A stretch of DNA of 6,728 nucleotides from Rickettsiales bacterium. GTDB taxonomy: Bacteria; Pseudomonadota; Alphaproteobacteria; TMED109. Of the stretch, positions 1 through 6,709 are shown piece after piece. The position numbers and the translations under genes were made by a program. Under the pieces are notes generated by a model. That model was not told the DNA's origin, made no database searches, and worked only from the letters and a program-made list of their open reading frames with translations. Position 1 is the first letter of the stretch. Every line of letters begins with the position of its first letter. The DNA lies in contig PBGQ01000008.1 in the NCBI GenBank assembly GCA_002720125.1, positions 17,328-24,055 of the forward strand, given 5' to 3'.

Positions 1-252
1 GGTTTTAAAAAATGTGTAGAAGACCATAAACGTAAAACTATTCAAGCTATGAACAGATTAAATTTTAATACATTAGCTGTAGGTGATAGTTATAATGACC
101 TAAATATGCTAAAAGAGGCTAAAAATGGAATTTTATTCAAGTCTACTGAAGAAATTAAAAAAAAACATTCAGAGTTTTTTAGCTGCGAAAGTTACAGTAC
201 CTTAACTAAAAAAATTCACAATATTTTCAAGGAGCAAAAAATTGATAAATAG
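1..252 (+). CDS. thrH: ThrH-type phosphoserine phosphatase / homoserine phosphotransferase, C-terminal part
   Basis: This is the 3' end of a gene that begins before the window; the frame is open from base 1, giving 83 residues before the TAG at 250-252. The ATG at 49 is an internal methionine, not the start. The fragment carries the HAD-superfamily motif IV as VGDSYNDLNML (Asp29 and Asp33 of the fragment, which bind Mg2+), then EAKNGILF and a C-terminal helix. These match the last 80 or so residues of Pseudomonas ThrH as I remember it (GDSYND...ML.EA.AGILF). ThrH enzymes are cytoplasmic, about 205 residues long, dephosphorylate phosphoserine and can move the phosphate to homoserine, linking serine and threonine synthesis. 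An ordinary SerB is a weaker alternative, because GDSYND followed by GILF is the ThrH pattern. The 3' end overlaps the next gene by 11 bp, so the two are probably co-transcribed. Confidence 0.85.
   Translation, partial: GFKKCVEDHKRKTIQAMNRLNFNTLAVGDSYNDLNMLKEAKNGILFKSTEEIKKKHSEFFSCESYSTLTKKIHNIFKEQKIDK
229..234 (+). promoter_or_regulatory. Shine-Dalgarno sequence for pncA, deciding a TTG start
   Basis: AAGGAG lies seven bases before the TTG at 242-244, which is ideal spacing. It sits inside the end of the thrH-like gene. The nicotinamidase frame has no ATG before its conserved core, so this site is the main reason for accepting the TTG start and the N-terminal extension it creates. It is the clearest ribosome binding site in the window. 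Confidence 0.75.
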
Positions 253-976
253 GAGAAGTTTTTTTCAATATTTTTTATATGGTTTGGCTTTAGGAACACC
301 CTTTAAGGGAGAAATTTTTGCACACGATGGAAATAGTCAGCAACAGAAAACTTTAAAAAATAATAGCAATGCTTTAATCATAGTAGATGTACAAAATGAT
401 TTTTGTCCTGGAGGAACTTTACCGGTTGAAAATGGAGATACCATAATAAAAACTATAAATAGTTTACAGAAGAGTTTTGATATAATAATTTTAACACAAG
501 ACTGGCATCCAAAAAATCATTCTTCTTTTTCTACAAACAATCCTGGGAGAGAAACTTTTTCTTTTAAGCAAATGCCATACGGAAAACAGGTTATATGGCC
601 ACCCCACTGTATCATTGGTACATACGGTGCTCAATTTCATAAAAGCTTAGATGTTAGCAAAGCAAGTATGATTATTAGAAAGGGTTTTAGAGAGAACATT
701 GACTCATATTCAGGTTTTTTTGAAAATGATAGGCTTACTCATACAGGACTTGCAGGTATTTTAAAAAATCTAGAAATTAAAAAAGTATTTATAGCAGGTT
801 TAGCATTAGACTTTTGTGTTCATTACACAGCTATAGACAGTGCAAAATTAGGTTATCAGACTTATGTCATGGAAGAAACAACATTGCCAGTAAATTTAGG
901 ATCCTCGGTAGCCGATACCTTTAATAATTTTAAAAAATATGGAGTAAATTATGGTAGCATAAAGGAATTTTTCTAG
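242..976 (+). CDS. pncA: nicotinamidase/pyrazinamidase (PncA) with putative Tat signal peptide
   Basis: This isochorismatase-fold hydrolase deamidates nicotinamide to nicotinic acid for NAD salvage. The 244 residues contain the full PncA signature: catalytic Asp49 in IIVDVQNDFCPGG, metal ligands in QDWHPKNH (Asp87, His89, His93), IWPPHCIIGTYGA at 118-130, catalytic Lys147 in IIRKGF, and nucleophile Cys192 in LDFCVHYTA. The start is TTG at 242, chosen because AAGGAG stands seven bases upstream and no in-frame ATG precedes the core. The catalytic domain begins near residue 43, leaving an extension of about 40 residues that E. coli PncA (213 aa) lacks. The extension reads NRRSFFQ at 3-9, close to the twin-arginine consensus, then a hydrophobic stretch at 10-21 and a possible cleavage site after Ala27. 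Export is inferred; the enzyme identity is strong. It overlaps thrH by 11 bp and shares its stop region with the convergent tlpA. Confidence 0.93.
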   Translation: MINRRSFFQYFLYGLALGTPFKGEIFAHDGNSQQQKTLKNNSNALIIVDVQNDFCPGGTLPVENGDTIIKTINSLQKSFDIIILTQDWHPKNHSSFSTNNPGRETFSFKQMPYGKQVIWPPHCIIGTYGAQFHKSLDVSKASMIIRKGFRENIDSYSGFFENDRLTHTGLAGILKNLEIKKVFIAGLALDFCVHYTAIDSAKLGYQTYVMEETTLPVNLGSSVADTFNNFKKYGVNYGSIKEFF

Positions 977-1491
977 TTACTATACAACCATTCTACAAAT
1001 TCCTTTGAGTCCCAATCAATAGCCCCTTCCACTTTAGCAAATATCTTGTATTCCTCGTTAGCAATAAACGTAGTAGGCAATCCTCTAATCTGGATTTTAC
1101 TAATAAAATCTTTATTAAAATCATAGTATTTTTCTAAATGAACATAATTATTTTTCTTAAAAAAATTTTGAGCGGCTTCTATTTCACTATCTTCGCTTAT
1201 TGTAATAACAACAATATCAGTAAGCTTTTTTTGTAAAGAATTCAAGCTTCCCATTTCTTTAACACAAGGTGCGCACCAAGAAGCCCATAGGTTAATTATA
1301 TAGAATTTAGCGCGTTTATCTCTTAAGAAATAATAATTACCATCAAAATCTTGCAGTTTTAAATCATTTATATAATAATCATTATCTATTAGTTGAATTT
1401 TTTCAAAGTTATTGGCTTGAATTTTCGATAGCATCAACGAACTAAAAGTTACGATAGCAAGAAATGATATAGTAATTTTGATAATATTCAT
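973..1491 (-). CDS. tlpA: TlpA-like periplasmic thioredoxin (thiol:disulfide reductase)
   Basis: The 172-residue protein has an N-terminal signal or anchor sequence (Lys5, hydrophobic at about 6-22, possible cleavage near QANN at 25-28). A thioredoxin/AhpC-TSA fold follows. LWASWCAPCVKEM holds the redox pair Cys73 and Cys76, and RGLPTTF holds the cis-proline at 139. In alphaproteobacteria TlpA works in the periplasm as a reductant for copper-centre assembly of cytochrome aa3 (Sco protein and subunit II), and this neighbourhood beside argH is where such genes are found. A CcmG/ResA-like role in cytochrome c maturation is the alternative. The frame stays open to an ATG at 1618-1620, but that would overlap argH by 107 bp and place 43 extra residues before the signal sequence, so I chose the ATG at 1489-1491. 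No good Shine-Dalgarno sequence precedes it. Confidence 0.85.
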   Translation of the reverse strand: MNIIKITISFLAIVTFSSLMLSKIQANNFEKIQLIDNDYYINDLKLQDFDGNYYFLRDKRAKFYIINLWASWCAPCVKEMGSLNSLQKKLTDIVVITISEDSEIEAAQNFFKKNNYVHLEKYYDFNKDFISKIQIRGLPTTFIANEEYKIFAKVEGAIDWDSKEFVEWLYSN

Positions 1492-1513
1492 GATTAATAT
1501 AATATAGAGTCTA
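1475..1513. promoter_or_regulatory. divergent promoter region between tlpA and argH (tentative)
   Basis: Only 22 bases separate the two divergent start codons, so any local promoter must overlap coding sequence. On the + strand an exact TATAAT lies at 1498-1503, which would start transcription within a few bases of the argH ATG at 1514. A TTGATA at 1478-1483 could be a -35 element, but its spacing to that hexamer is 14; a weaker TAATAT at 1500-1505 gives spacing 16. On the - strand TATATT-like hexamers are present but no well-spaced -35 was found. In DNA this A+T-rich such matches arise easily, so confidence is low. An argH transcript from here would have almost no leader. Confidence 0.3.
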
Positions 1514-2911
1514 ATGAAGAAAAGAATACTCAAAAATAAAAAAAACTTATGGTCTGGAAGATTTAAGGAAACTCCTTCAAGAAATATGGCTAAAATAAAT
1601 GCATCAATTGAATTTGACAAAATGCTTTATAAGCAAGATGTGCAGGCTTCTAAAGCCCATACTATTATGTTGATGAATCAAAAAATTCTTACAAAATTAG
1701 AATCTGATAAGATTCTAAAAGGATTAGACAGAGTAGAGAATGAAATTAAGAAAGGGAAAATGAAATTTCTTCCTGAATTAGAAGACATTCACACTCACAT
1801 AGAGACAAGGTTGATAGAAATCATAGGTCCTGCTGCAAAAAAATTACACACGGCAAGATCAAGAAACGACCAAGTAGTTACTGATCTAAAGTTATGGGTC
1901 TACGAGGAGAGAATTCTAATTGATAAAAAACTACAAAATATACAAAAAGCTCTTATTGAAAAAGCTGAAGAACATTATAAAGATTTTATCCCTGGTTTTA
2001 CCCATTTACAACCAGCACAACCAATAACTTTGGGACATCATCTTCTTGCATATGTTAATATGTTTGGTAGAGATAGAGAGAGCAATAAAAGTTTAGAAAG
2101 ACATCATCTTTCTCCTCTTGGTTCTGCAGCTCTAGCCGGAACTTCCTTTGATATTAATAGGAATGAGACTGCTAGTAGATTAGGTTTTTTAGGTGTAATG
2201 AATAACTCAGTAGATGCTGTATCTGATAGAGATTTTATTTTAGACACATTAAATTTATGCTGTAGTATATTTATACATATGTCTAGAATCGCCGAAGAAA
2301 TTATTTTGTGGAGTTCACCTGCGTTTGGATTTATAAGACTATCAGACAAATACTCAACGGGTTCATCAATAATGCCTCAAAAAAGAAATCCAGATGCAGC
2401 TGAGTTAATAAGAGGAAAAAGTGGTCGAGTAATCGGAAATTATGTTGCATTATTCAATACACTGAAAGCTTTACCTTTATCATATTCAAAAGACATGCAA
2501 GAAGATAAAGAACCTTTGTTTGATAGTATTAAACAACCTAAGATCTGCCTAGAGATTTTAACAGAGATGTTATTCACAGCTTCTTTTTTAACTAATAATA
2601 TGAAGATAATGTGCAAAAAAGGCTTCATAACAGCAACTGATATAGCTGATTGGTTAGTGAAAGAGAAAGGCTTTACATTTAGAGATGCACATAATATTAC
2701 TGGAAGAATAGTAGTTTTAGCTGAAGAAAAAAAACTAGAACTTGATAAACTGACTCTCAAAGATTTGAAAAGAATAGAGCCTAAAATTGATAAAAGAATA
2801 TTTAGCGTGATGAGTTTAATTTCATCAATAGATAGCAGAAAAAGCTTAGGAGGAACTTCTTCAGGTAATGTTAAGAGAGAGATTATTTTAGCGAAAGAAA
2901 AATGGCTTTAG
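1514..2911 (+). CDS. argH: argininosuccinate lyase
   Basis: ArgH catalyses the last step of arginine biosynthesis, splitting argininosuccinate into arginine and fumarate; it is a cytoplasmic homotetramer. The 465 residues are the usual family length. Visible landmarks in order are NLWSGRF at 11-17, DIHTHIE at 91-97, HTARSRNDQ at 112-120, the catalytic histidine His164 in GFTHLQPAQP, and the fumarase/aspartase-superfamily signature GSSIMPQKRNPD at 283-294, whose flexible loop carries the catalytic serine. SLGGTSSGNV near 444-453 is the typical C-terminal end. The start is the ATG at 1514; an in-frame TAG at 1505-1507 blocks extension, and the next region is already conserved. No Shine-Dalgarno sequence is seen, which agrees with a very short leader. 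It is the first gene of an apparent operon and its end overlaps the lipoprotein gene by 10 bp. Confidence 0.97.
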   Translation: MKKRILKNKKNLWSGRFKETPSRNMAKINASIEFDKMLYKQDVQASKAHTIMLMNQKILTKLESDKILKGLDRVENEIKKGKMKFLPELEDIHTHIETRLIEIIGPAAKKLHTARSRNDQVVTDLKLWVYEERILIDKKLQNIQKALIEKAEEHYKDFIPGFTHLQPAQPITLGHHLLAYVNMFGRDRESNKSLERHHLSPLGSAALAGTSFDINRNETASRLGFLGVMNNSVDAVSDRDFILDTLNLCCSIFIHMSRIAEEIILWSSPAFGFIRLSDKYSTGSSIMPQKRNPDAAELIRGKSGRVIGNYVALFNTLKALPLSYSKDMQEDKEPLFDSIKQPKICLEILTEMLFTASFLTNNMKIMCKKGFITATDIADWLVKEKGFTFRDAHNITGRIVVLAEEKKLELDKLTLKDLKRIEPKIDKRIFSVMSLISSIDSRKSLGGTSSGNVKREIILAKEKWL

Positions 2912-3045
2912 GAAGAAAAATTTTCTTTTTTATTATAATTACTTTATCTGCTTGTGGGAAAAAAGGTGAGCTTATAAATTATAAGGATGAGTCAAAAGAA
3001 ATCTTCCCTGCAGTTATAGAAGAAGAAAGAATATACAAGTTTTAG
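2902..3045 (+). CDS. lptM: small LptM-like (YifL/LppL) lipoprotein
   Basis: This is a 47-residue gene. It has basic residues at the N-terminus (Arg5, Lys6), a hydrophobic stretch at 7-15, a lipobox LSAC with the lipidated Cys18, and directly after it the family hallmark CGKKGEL. It then runs on as a short hydrophilic tail. LptM proteins are outer-membrane lipoproteins that help assemble the LPS-inserting LptD-LptE complex; the Cys-Gly-x-Lys-Gly core just after the lipid anchor is the recognisable part. The ATG at 2902-2904 lies inside the end of argH, a 10 bp overlap in another frame, and the stop is followed after one base by the lysA ATG, so translation is probably coupled on both sides. 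Linkage of this lipoprotein with lysA recurs in proteobacteria; Pseudomonas lppL-lysA is the example I recall. Identity rests on the lipobox, motif and position. Confidence 0.85.
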   Translation: MALGRKIFFFIIITLSACGKKGELINYKDESKEIFPAVIEEERIYKF

Positions 3046-3046
3046 A

Positions 3047-4315
3047 ATGGAATATTTTATATACAAAAGAAATCACTTATACTGTGAAGATGTTTCTATT
3101 AAAAGGTTATGTGAAGAATATGAAACCCCCTTTTATGTTTATTCTAGTAGAAAAATTATTGATAACTTTAATTTGCTCAACAATTCTCTAAAAAGAATTA
3201 ATTGTTTAATTGCATTTGCTGTAAAAGCTAATTCTAATCTTTCTATTTTAAGAACTTTAGCAAAATGTGGAGCTGGAGCAGATGTTGTTTCTTATGGAGA
3301 GCTTAAAAAGGCAATAATAGCAGGGATTAAACCTAGCAAAATAGTATTTTCGGGTGTAGGTAAAAAGGCAAATGAAATTGAGAAAGCTCTTGAAGAAGAT
3401 ATACTTCAATTTAATATCGAATCTATAGAGGAACTAAAAAAGGTAGCAAGTATTGCTAAAAATAAGAGATTGATAGCCAGGGTGGCTTTGAGGATTAATC
3501 CGGATGTAAAAGCAGGAGGTCACCCTAAAATATCCACAGGAAAAAAAACAGATAAATTTGGTATTTCACCTGACAAAGCTATTAAGGCTTATGACTTTGC
3601 TAGAGATAATAAATATTTGAATGTTGTCGGAGTTGATATGCATATAGGATCTCAAATATTAAAAATTAGTTCTTTTAAAAATGCTTTCAATAGAATTATT
3701 AAATTTACTAAGCAGCTCGAAAAGACAGGGCATATTATTAAGAATGTAGATTTAGGTGGCGGTATTGGAATTAATTACTCTGATAAAAAAAATACTGGCT
3801 TTGTAAGAAATTATACAGACTTAATAATCAAAACTTATAATAAATTAAATAAAAAAATAATAATAGAGCCAGGTAGATTTCTTGTAGCAGATGCGGGGAT
3901 ATTAGTATCTAAAGTTATTTACAAAAAAAAAAATGATAATAAAAAATTTATCATCATTGATGCGGGAATGAATGATTTTATGCGGCCAGCATTATACTCT
4001 GCTAAGCATCAAATTAAGATGCTTATTGAGAAGCAAAATGATGATAATAATTCTAAATACGATATTGTTGGTCCAATATGTGAAACAAGTGATACTATGG
4101 CCGAAGCAGTTATATTATCAAAAAATATTAAAAGCGATGATTATTTATATATAGATAAAGTAGGAGCTTATGGTTCTGTTATGTCATCTAATTATAATAC
4201 AAGAGAAACAATACAGGAAATACTTATTAATAAAAATTGTTATGAGATAATTAAAAATAAAATAGAAATCGAAGATTTGATTAAACAAGAAAAAATTGCT
4301 TCTTGGTTGAAATAG
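3047..4315 (+). CDS. lysA: diaminopimelate decarboxylase
   Basis: LysA is the PLP-dependent, fold-type III enzyme that decarboxylates meso-diaminopimelate to L-lysine, the last step of lysine synthesis; it acts in the cytoplasm as a dimer. The 422 residues are a normal length. Seen in order are PFYVYS at 28-33, the PLP-binding Lys60 in AFAVKAN, His199 in MHIGSQ, the phosphate-binding glycine run VDLGGGIGI at 234-242, EPGR at 274-277, CETSD at 345-349 with the active-site cysteine of the partner subunit, and GAYGSVMSSNYN at 373-384. The start ATG at 3047 is one base after the lipoprotein stop and gives the expected N-terminus; no clear ribosome binding site is present, so translation is probably coupled to the gene before. 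Ten bases separate it from the DUF4175 gene downstream. Confidence 0.97.
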   Translation: MEYFIYKRNHLYCEDVSIKRLCEEYETPFYVYSSRKIIDNFNLLNNSLKRINCLIAFAVKANSNLSILRTLAKCGAGADVVSYGELKKAIIAGIKPSKIVFSGVGKKANEIEKALEEDILQFNIESIEELKKVASIAKNKRLIARVALRINPDVKAGGHPKISTGKKTDKFGISPDKAIKAYDFARDNKYLNVVGVDMHIGSQILKISSFKNAFNRIIKFTKQLEKTGHIIKNVDLGGGIGINYSDKKNTGFVRNYTDLIIKTYNKLNKKIIIEPGRFLVADAGILVSKVIYKKKNDNKKFIIIDAGMNDFMRPALYSAKHQIKMLIEKQNDDNNSKYDIVGPICETSDTMAEAVILSKNIKSDDYLYIDKVGAYGSVMSSNYNTRETIQEILINKNCYEIIKNKIEIEDLIKQEKIASWLK

Positions 4316-4325
4316 ATCAAGCTAT

Positions 4326-5375
4326 ATGTTTATAAATATAAAAATTGTCCAAGTTATTTTATTGATAAACGAGAATTTAAGACATATTTTTTACTTTTTT
4401 ATTTATACAGCTTTTTTTTCTATTATATCGTTATTAGGTTTTTGGAAAATATTACCTTTAGTTTGTCATATTATTTTAGCAGCTTTATTTTTTTTATTAC
4501 CATTTTACTATATTTATTTACATAAAAATAAATTCAAGTACATAAACAATAGAAACGTAATTATTTGGTTGGAAGAAAAAAACTTTTCTAATATTAATCC
4601 TCTTACTAGCTTATTTGATAAGCCAATTAATGAAAATTTAGATGGAATTAAATGGAAACTACACCTTAAAAAAAGCTACAATTACTCAAAAAAAATAAAA
4701 TATTTTTTTCCAAAGATAAATATTAATTTAGAAGATCCATTGAAAACAAGATTTCTATTTTTGTTCTTTTTGGTAATAGCATTTTTTTGGTCTGCAAAGA
4801 ATGATAAAATATTTATAAATATTTATAGCGTTCTAAACTTTAAAACTAAAAATGTTATAGAAAACAATATTACATCTTCAAAAATTTGGTTAGTACCTCC
4901 AAGATATACAGAAATTATGCAAAAAGAAATATTCATAGATTCTGAAAGCTCTTCAAAAGAAGATAACATAAAAATTCCAATTAATTCTGAATTAAAGGTA
5001 AAGATACAATCTAAATCTCAAAAACTTAATTTCGTTACAGGAAAAAATAAGAATTATTTTGAAGAAACAGAAAAAAATAATTTTGAGCTTTATTATAAAA
5101 TAATAGATAACCAGAATTTTATAATTAAAAATGATGACAAGGTCATAAAAAGAATATATTTTGAAGTTATACCTGATAAATTTCCTTCAATAGATTTTGA
5201 CTCAGAACCAGAAATTGTTGGTAATTCAATAAAATTTATTACCAATGCTTCAGATGACTACAGAGTAAGGAAGGTTTTAGCAAGCATCTTAAGACCAACT
5301 GAATTTAAGCACTTTAATGACAAAACAATAAATTTTGATCTTGAATTTGAAACAACGAAAACCCTAGAAAAATAA
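4326..5375 (+). CDS. DUF4175/TIGR02302 membrane protein, N-terminal half (frameshifted)
   Basis: This is the first 349 codons of a large alphaproteobacterial membrane protein of unknown function, the usual downstream neighbour of lysA. Membrane segments are visible at about 20-40, 42-64 and 141-155. A family region WLVPPRYT follows at 188-195, then a lysine-rich extracytoplasmic-type segment and a DDYRV motif at 310-314, which in relatives starts a beta-sandwich-like section. The frame ends abruptly at TAA 5373-5375 in a place where the family continues. The next expected block (YQDL..H.WAG) is found in the -1 frame from 5387 onward, so this is one gene broken by a single frame change. If unshifted it would be a truncated three-helix protein lacking the long coiled-coil part. 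The start ATG is 10 bases after the lysA stop, without a clear Shine-Dalgarno sequence. Confidence 0.8.
   Translation: MFINIKIVQVILLINENLRHIFYFFIYTAFFSIISLLGFWKILPLVCHIILAALFFLLPFYYIYLHKNKFKYINNRNVIIWLEEKNFSNINPLTSLFDKPINENLDGIKWKLHLKKSYNYSKKIKYFFPKININLEDPLKTRFLFLFFLVIAFFWSAKNDKIFINIYSVLNFKTKNVIENNITSSKIWLVPPRYTEIMQKEIFIDSESSSKEDNIKIPINSELKVKIQSKSQKLNFVTGKNKNYFEETEKNNFELYYKIIDNQNFIIKNDDKVIKRIYFEVIPDKFPSIDFDSEPEIVGNSIKFITNASDDYRVRKVLASILRPTEFKHFNDKTINFDLEFETTKTLEK
5351..5375 (+). other. frameshift site within the DUF4175 gene
   Basis: The upstream frame stays open to TAA at 5373-5375. The downstream frame is open only from 5351, because TGA codons stand at 5342-5344 and 5348-5350. The change of frame must therefore fall in these 25 bases. 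The only homopolymer longer than four here is an A run of five at 5368-5372; one additional A would restore a continuous frame reading LEKIKNYFYQDL. This is what loss of one base from a run of six would leave behind. Confidence 0.8.
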
Positions 5376-5479
5376 AGAATTATTTCTATCAGGATTTATC
5401 TGCTCATATATGGGCAGGCCACTCATCAAAACTAGTAATTTCAGCTATTGATGATCTGAACCAGATTACAAAGATTGAG

Positions 5480-6709
5480 ATGAAAATAAAAATTCCTTCT
5501 AAAGAGTTTATAAATAAATCTGCTAAAACTGTTCTACTTATTAGGAAAGAAATAGCATTGAGAAAAATAGACCTAAAAAAAGCAGAAAATTCCCTAAAAT
5601 TTATAATCAAAAAAGATAGTGAATCTTTGAAAAATAGAGTTATTTATAAAAAGTATGAAGATGTTTTAAGTACCTTTTCTAAATTGAAAGAGACTCCTCT
5701 AAATTATTCTCATATTCTATATGATGATTTATGGCAATTATCTCTATTATTAGAGGAAAGGGAAAACTTTGTTGTAAAAAGAGAATTGGAAAAGATTGAG
5801 AAACTTTTTTTTGATAGTCTTAAGAGAAAAGACACTGATGAAATAATTGCTAACACAACCGAATTAAAACAAAAGATTGAACGCCTAATCAAAATGCGAA
5901 ATGAAAATAACTACCAAGATCAGCATTTAAAAAAATCTAATGAAGAATTACAAGATAGGTTTGAAGAATTGAATGAAGAAATTAAAGATTTACTTAATAT
6001 AGGGTCAAAAGAAAAGCTAAACGAAAAAATACTTCAGATGAAAGAATTAACAGATACACTTCGAAATCCCAAGAAGATAGATAAAGAGAAAATGCTGAAG
6101 CAGGCACAAAAGCAAAATCTAATTAATAAATTATCTGAGCTTCTTAACGAGCAGGAAATAATAATGCAAGAGAGTTTTAATTTGGCTTCCAATAGAGGTA
6201 TGTTTGAGCAGAGTTCTCAAGGAAGTGGAGGGAAAAGTCCCAAAGAAAAACAGGACTCCCTTAGGAATAGTTTGGGTAACATAATGAGAGAGATAAGTTC
6301 TTCAGAAAATGAGATTCCTCAAGAGCTAGGTAGAGCTGATAGAGCGATGAGGCAGGCTTCCAGAGATCTAGAAAATGGAAAGCCTGATAGAGCCTCTAAT
6401 GCCCAAGGCAGAGCATCAGAAATGATACAGAGAGCTATGAATTCAATGGTAGCTAATTTAGATTCTAAAAAACAGGATGTTTACCGTTCAGGTAATCAAC
6501 AAGACAGGTCGACTTCAAATCCATCATTTACAGACTCGAAAAATACTACAACTGATGGATCTTCGTCTGGTGGAACTATCGATGTGCCTGCAAAATATAA
6601 AGAACAAGAAGCAAAAAAAATAGTAAGAGAACTCTATACCAGATATAAAAATGCAGAAAAAAATGTTAAAGAGAAAAAGTATATTAGAAGATTACTCGAT
6701 TGGTATTAG
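5480..6709 (+). CDS. DUF4175/TIGR02302 protein, C-terminal half (frameshifted)
   Basis: This is the second half of the gene begun at 4326, in the -1 frame. The listed start is the first ATG in this frame, but homology begins upstream (YQDLSAHIWAG from 5387 is recognisably family sequence), so this ATG is probably not a natural start. Residues from the ATG: IPSKEFINKSA at 5-15 (relatives have a similar block), ELEKIEKLF at 102-110, a long charged, coiled-coil-rich stretch at about 100-230, a Gly/Ser/Gln low-complexity patch at 243-252, then ELGRADRAMRQA at 282-293 and AQGRASEMIQRA at 308-319, both typical of the family. The end, YIRRLLDWY, is the expected C-terminus, so nothing is missing at the 3' side. 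Rejoined, the protein would be about 795 residues, slightly short of the 850 or so I recall. Its biochemical role is unknown. Confidence 0.8.
   Translation: MKIKIPSKEFINKSAKTVLLIRKEIALRKIDLKKAENSLKFIIKKDSESLKNRVIYKKYEDVLSTFSKLKETPLNYSHILYDDLWQLSLLLEERENFVVKRELEKIEKLFFDSLKRKDTDEIIANTTELKQKIERLIKMRNENNYQDQHLKKSNEELQDRFEELNEEIKDLLNIGSKEKLNEKILQMKELTDTLRNPKKIDKEKMLKQAQKQNLINKLSELLNEQEIIMQESFNLASNRGMFEQSSQGSGGKSPKEKQDSLRNSLGNIMREISSSENEIPQELGRADRAMRQASRDLENGKPDRASNAQGRASEMIQRAMNSMVANLDSKKQDVYRSGNQQDRSTSNPSFTDSKNTTTDGSSSGGTIDVPAKYKEQEAKKIVRELYTRYKNAEKNVKEKKYIRRLLDWY

Noticed and set aside
1492..1620. Upstream extension of the tlpA frame to an ATG at 1618-1620 (- strand)
   Set aside because: It would overlap the conserved start of argH by 107 bp and put 43 unrelated residues before a normal signal sequence; the ATG at 1489-1491 is the better start.
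2104..2760. Open frames on the - strand within argH (2104-2349 and 2440-2760)
   Set aside because: They lie wholly inside a well-conserved argH and their translations show no recognisable domain; antisense shadows.
3929..3953. A-rich runs in lysA as possible slippage or lesion sites
   Set aside because: The lysA frame reads through them intact with conserved motifs on both sides (EPGR before, CETSD after).
3972..4154. 60-codon + strand frame inside lysA
   Set aside because: Out-of-frame shadow of a fully conserved lysA region with no family resemblance.
5366..5376. Programmed -1 ribosomal frameshift signal
   Set aside because: The sequence A GAA AAA TAA does not fit X XXY YYZ, and no downstream stem-loop or upstream SD-like stimulator is evident; an indel or assembly error is simpler.
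5404..5892. Open frames on the - strand in the DUF4175 gene (5404-5610 and 5710-5892)
   Set aside because: Antisense to family-matching sequence; the Ser/Phe/Ile-rich translations are what reversed Lys/Glu/Asn codons give.
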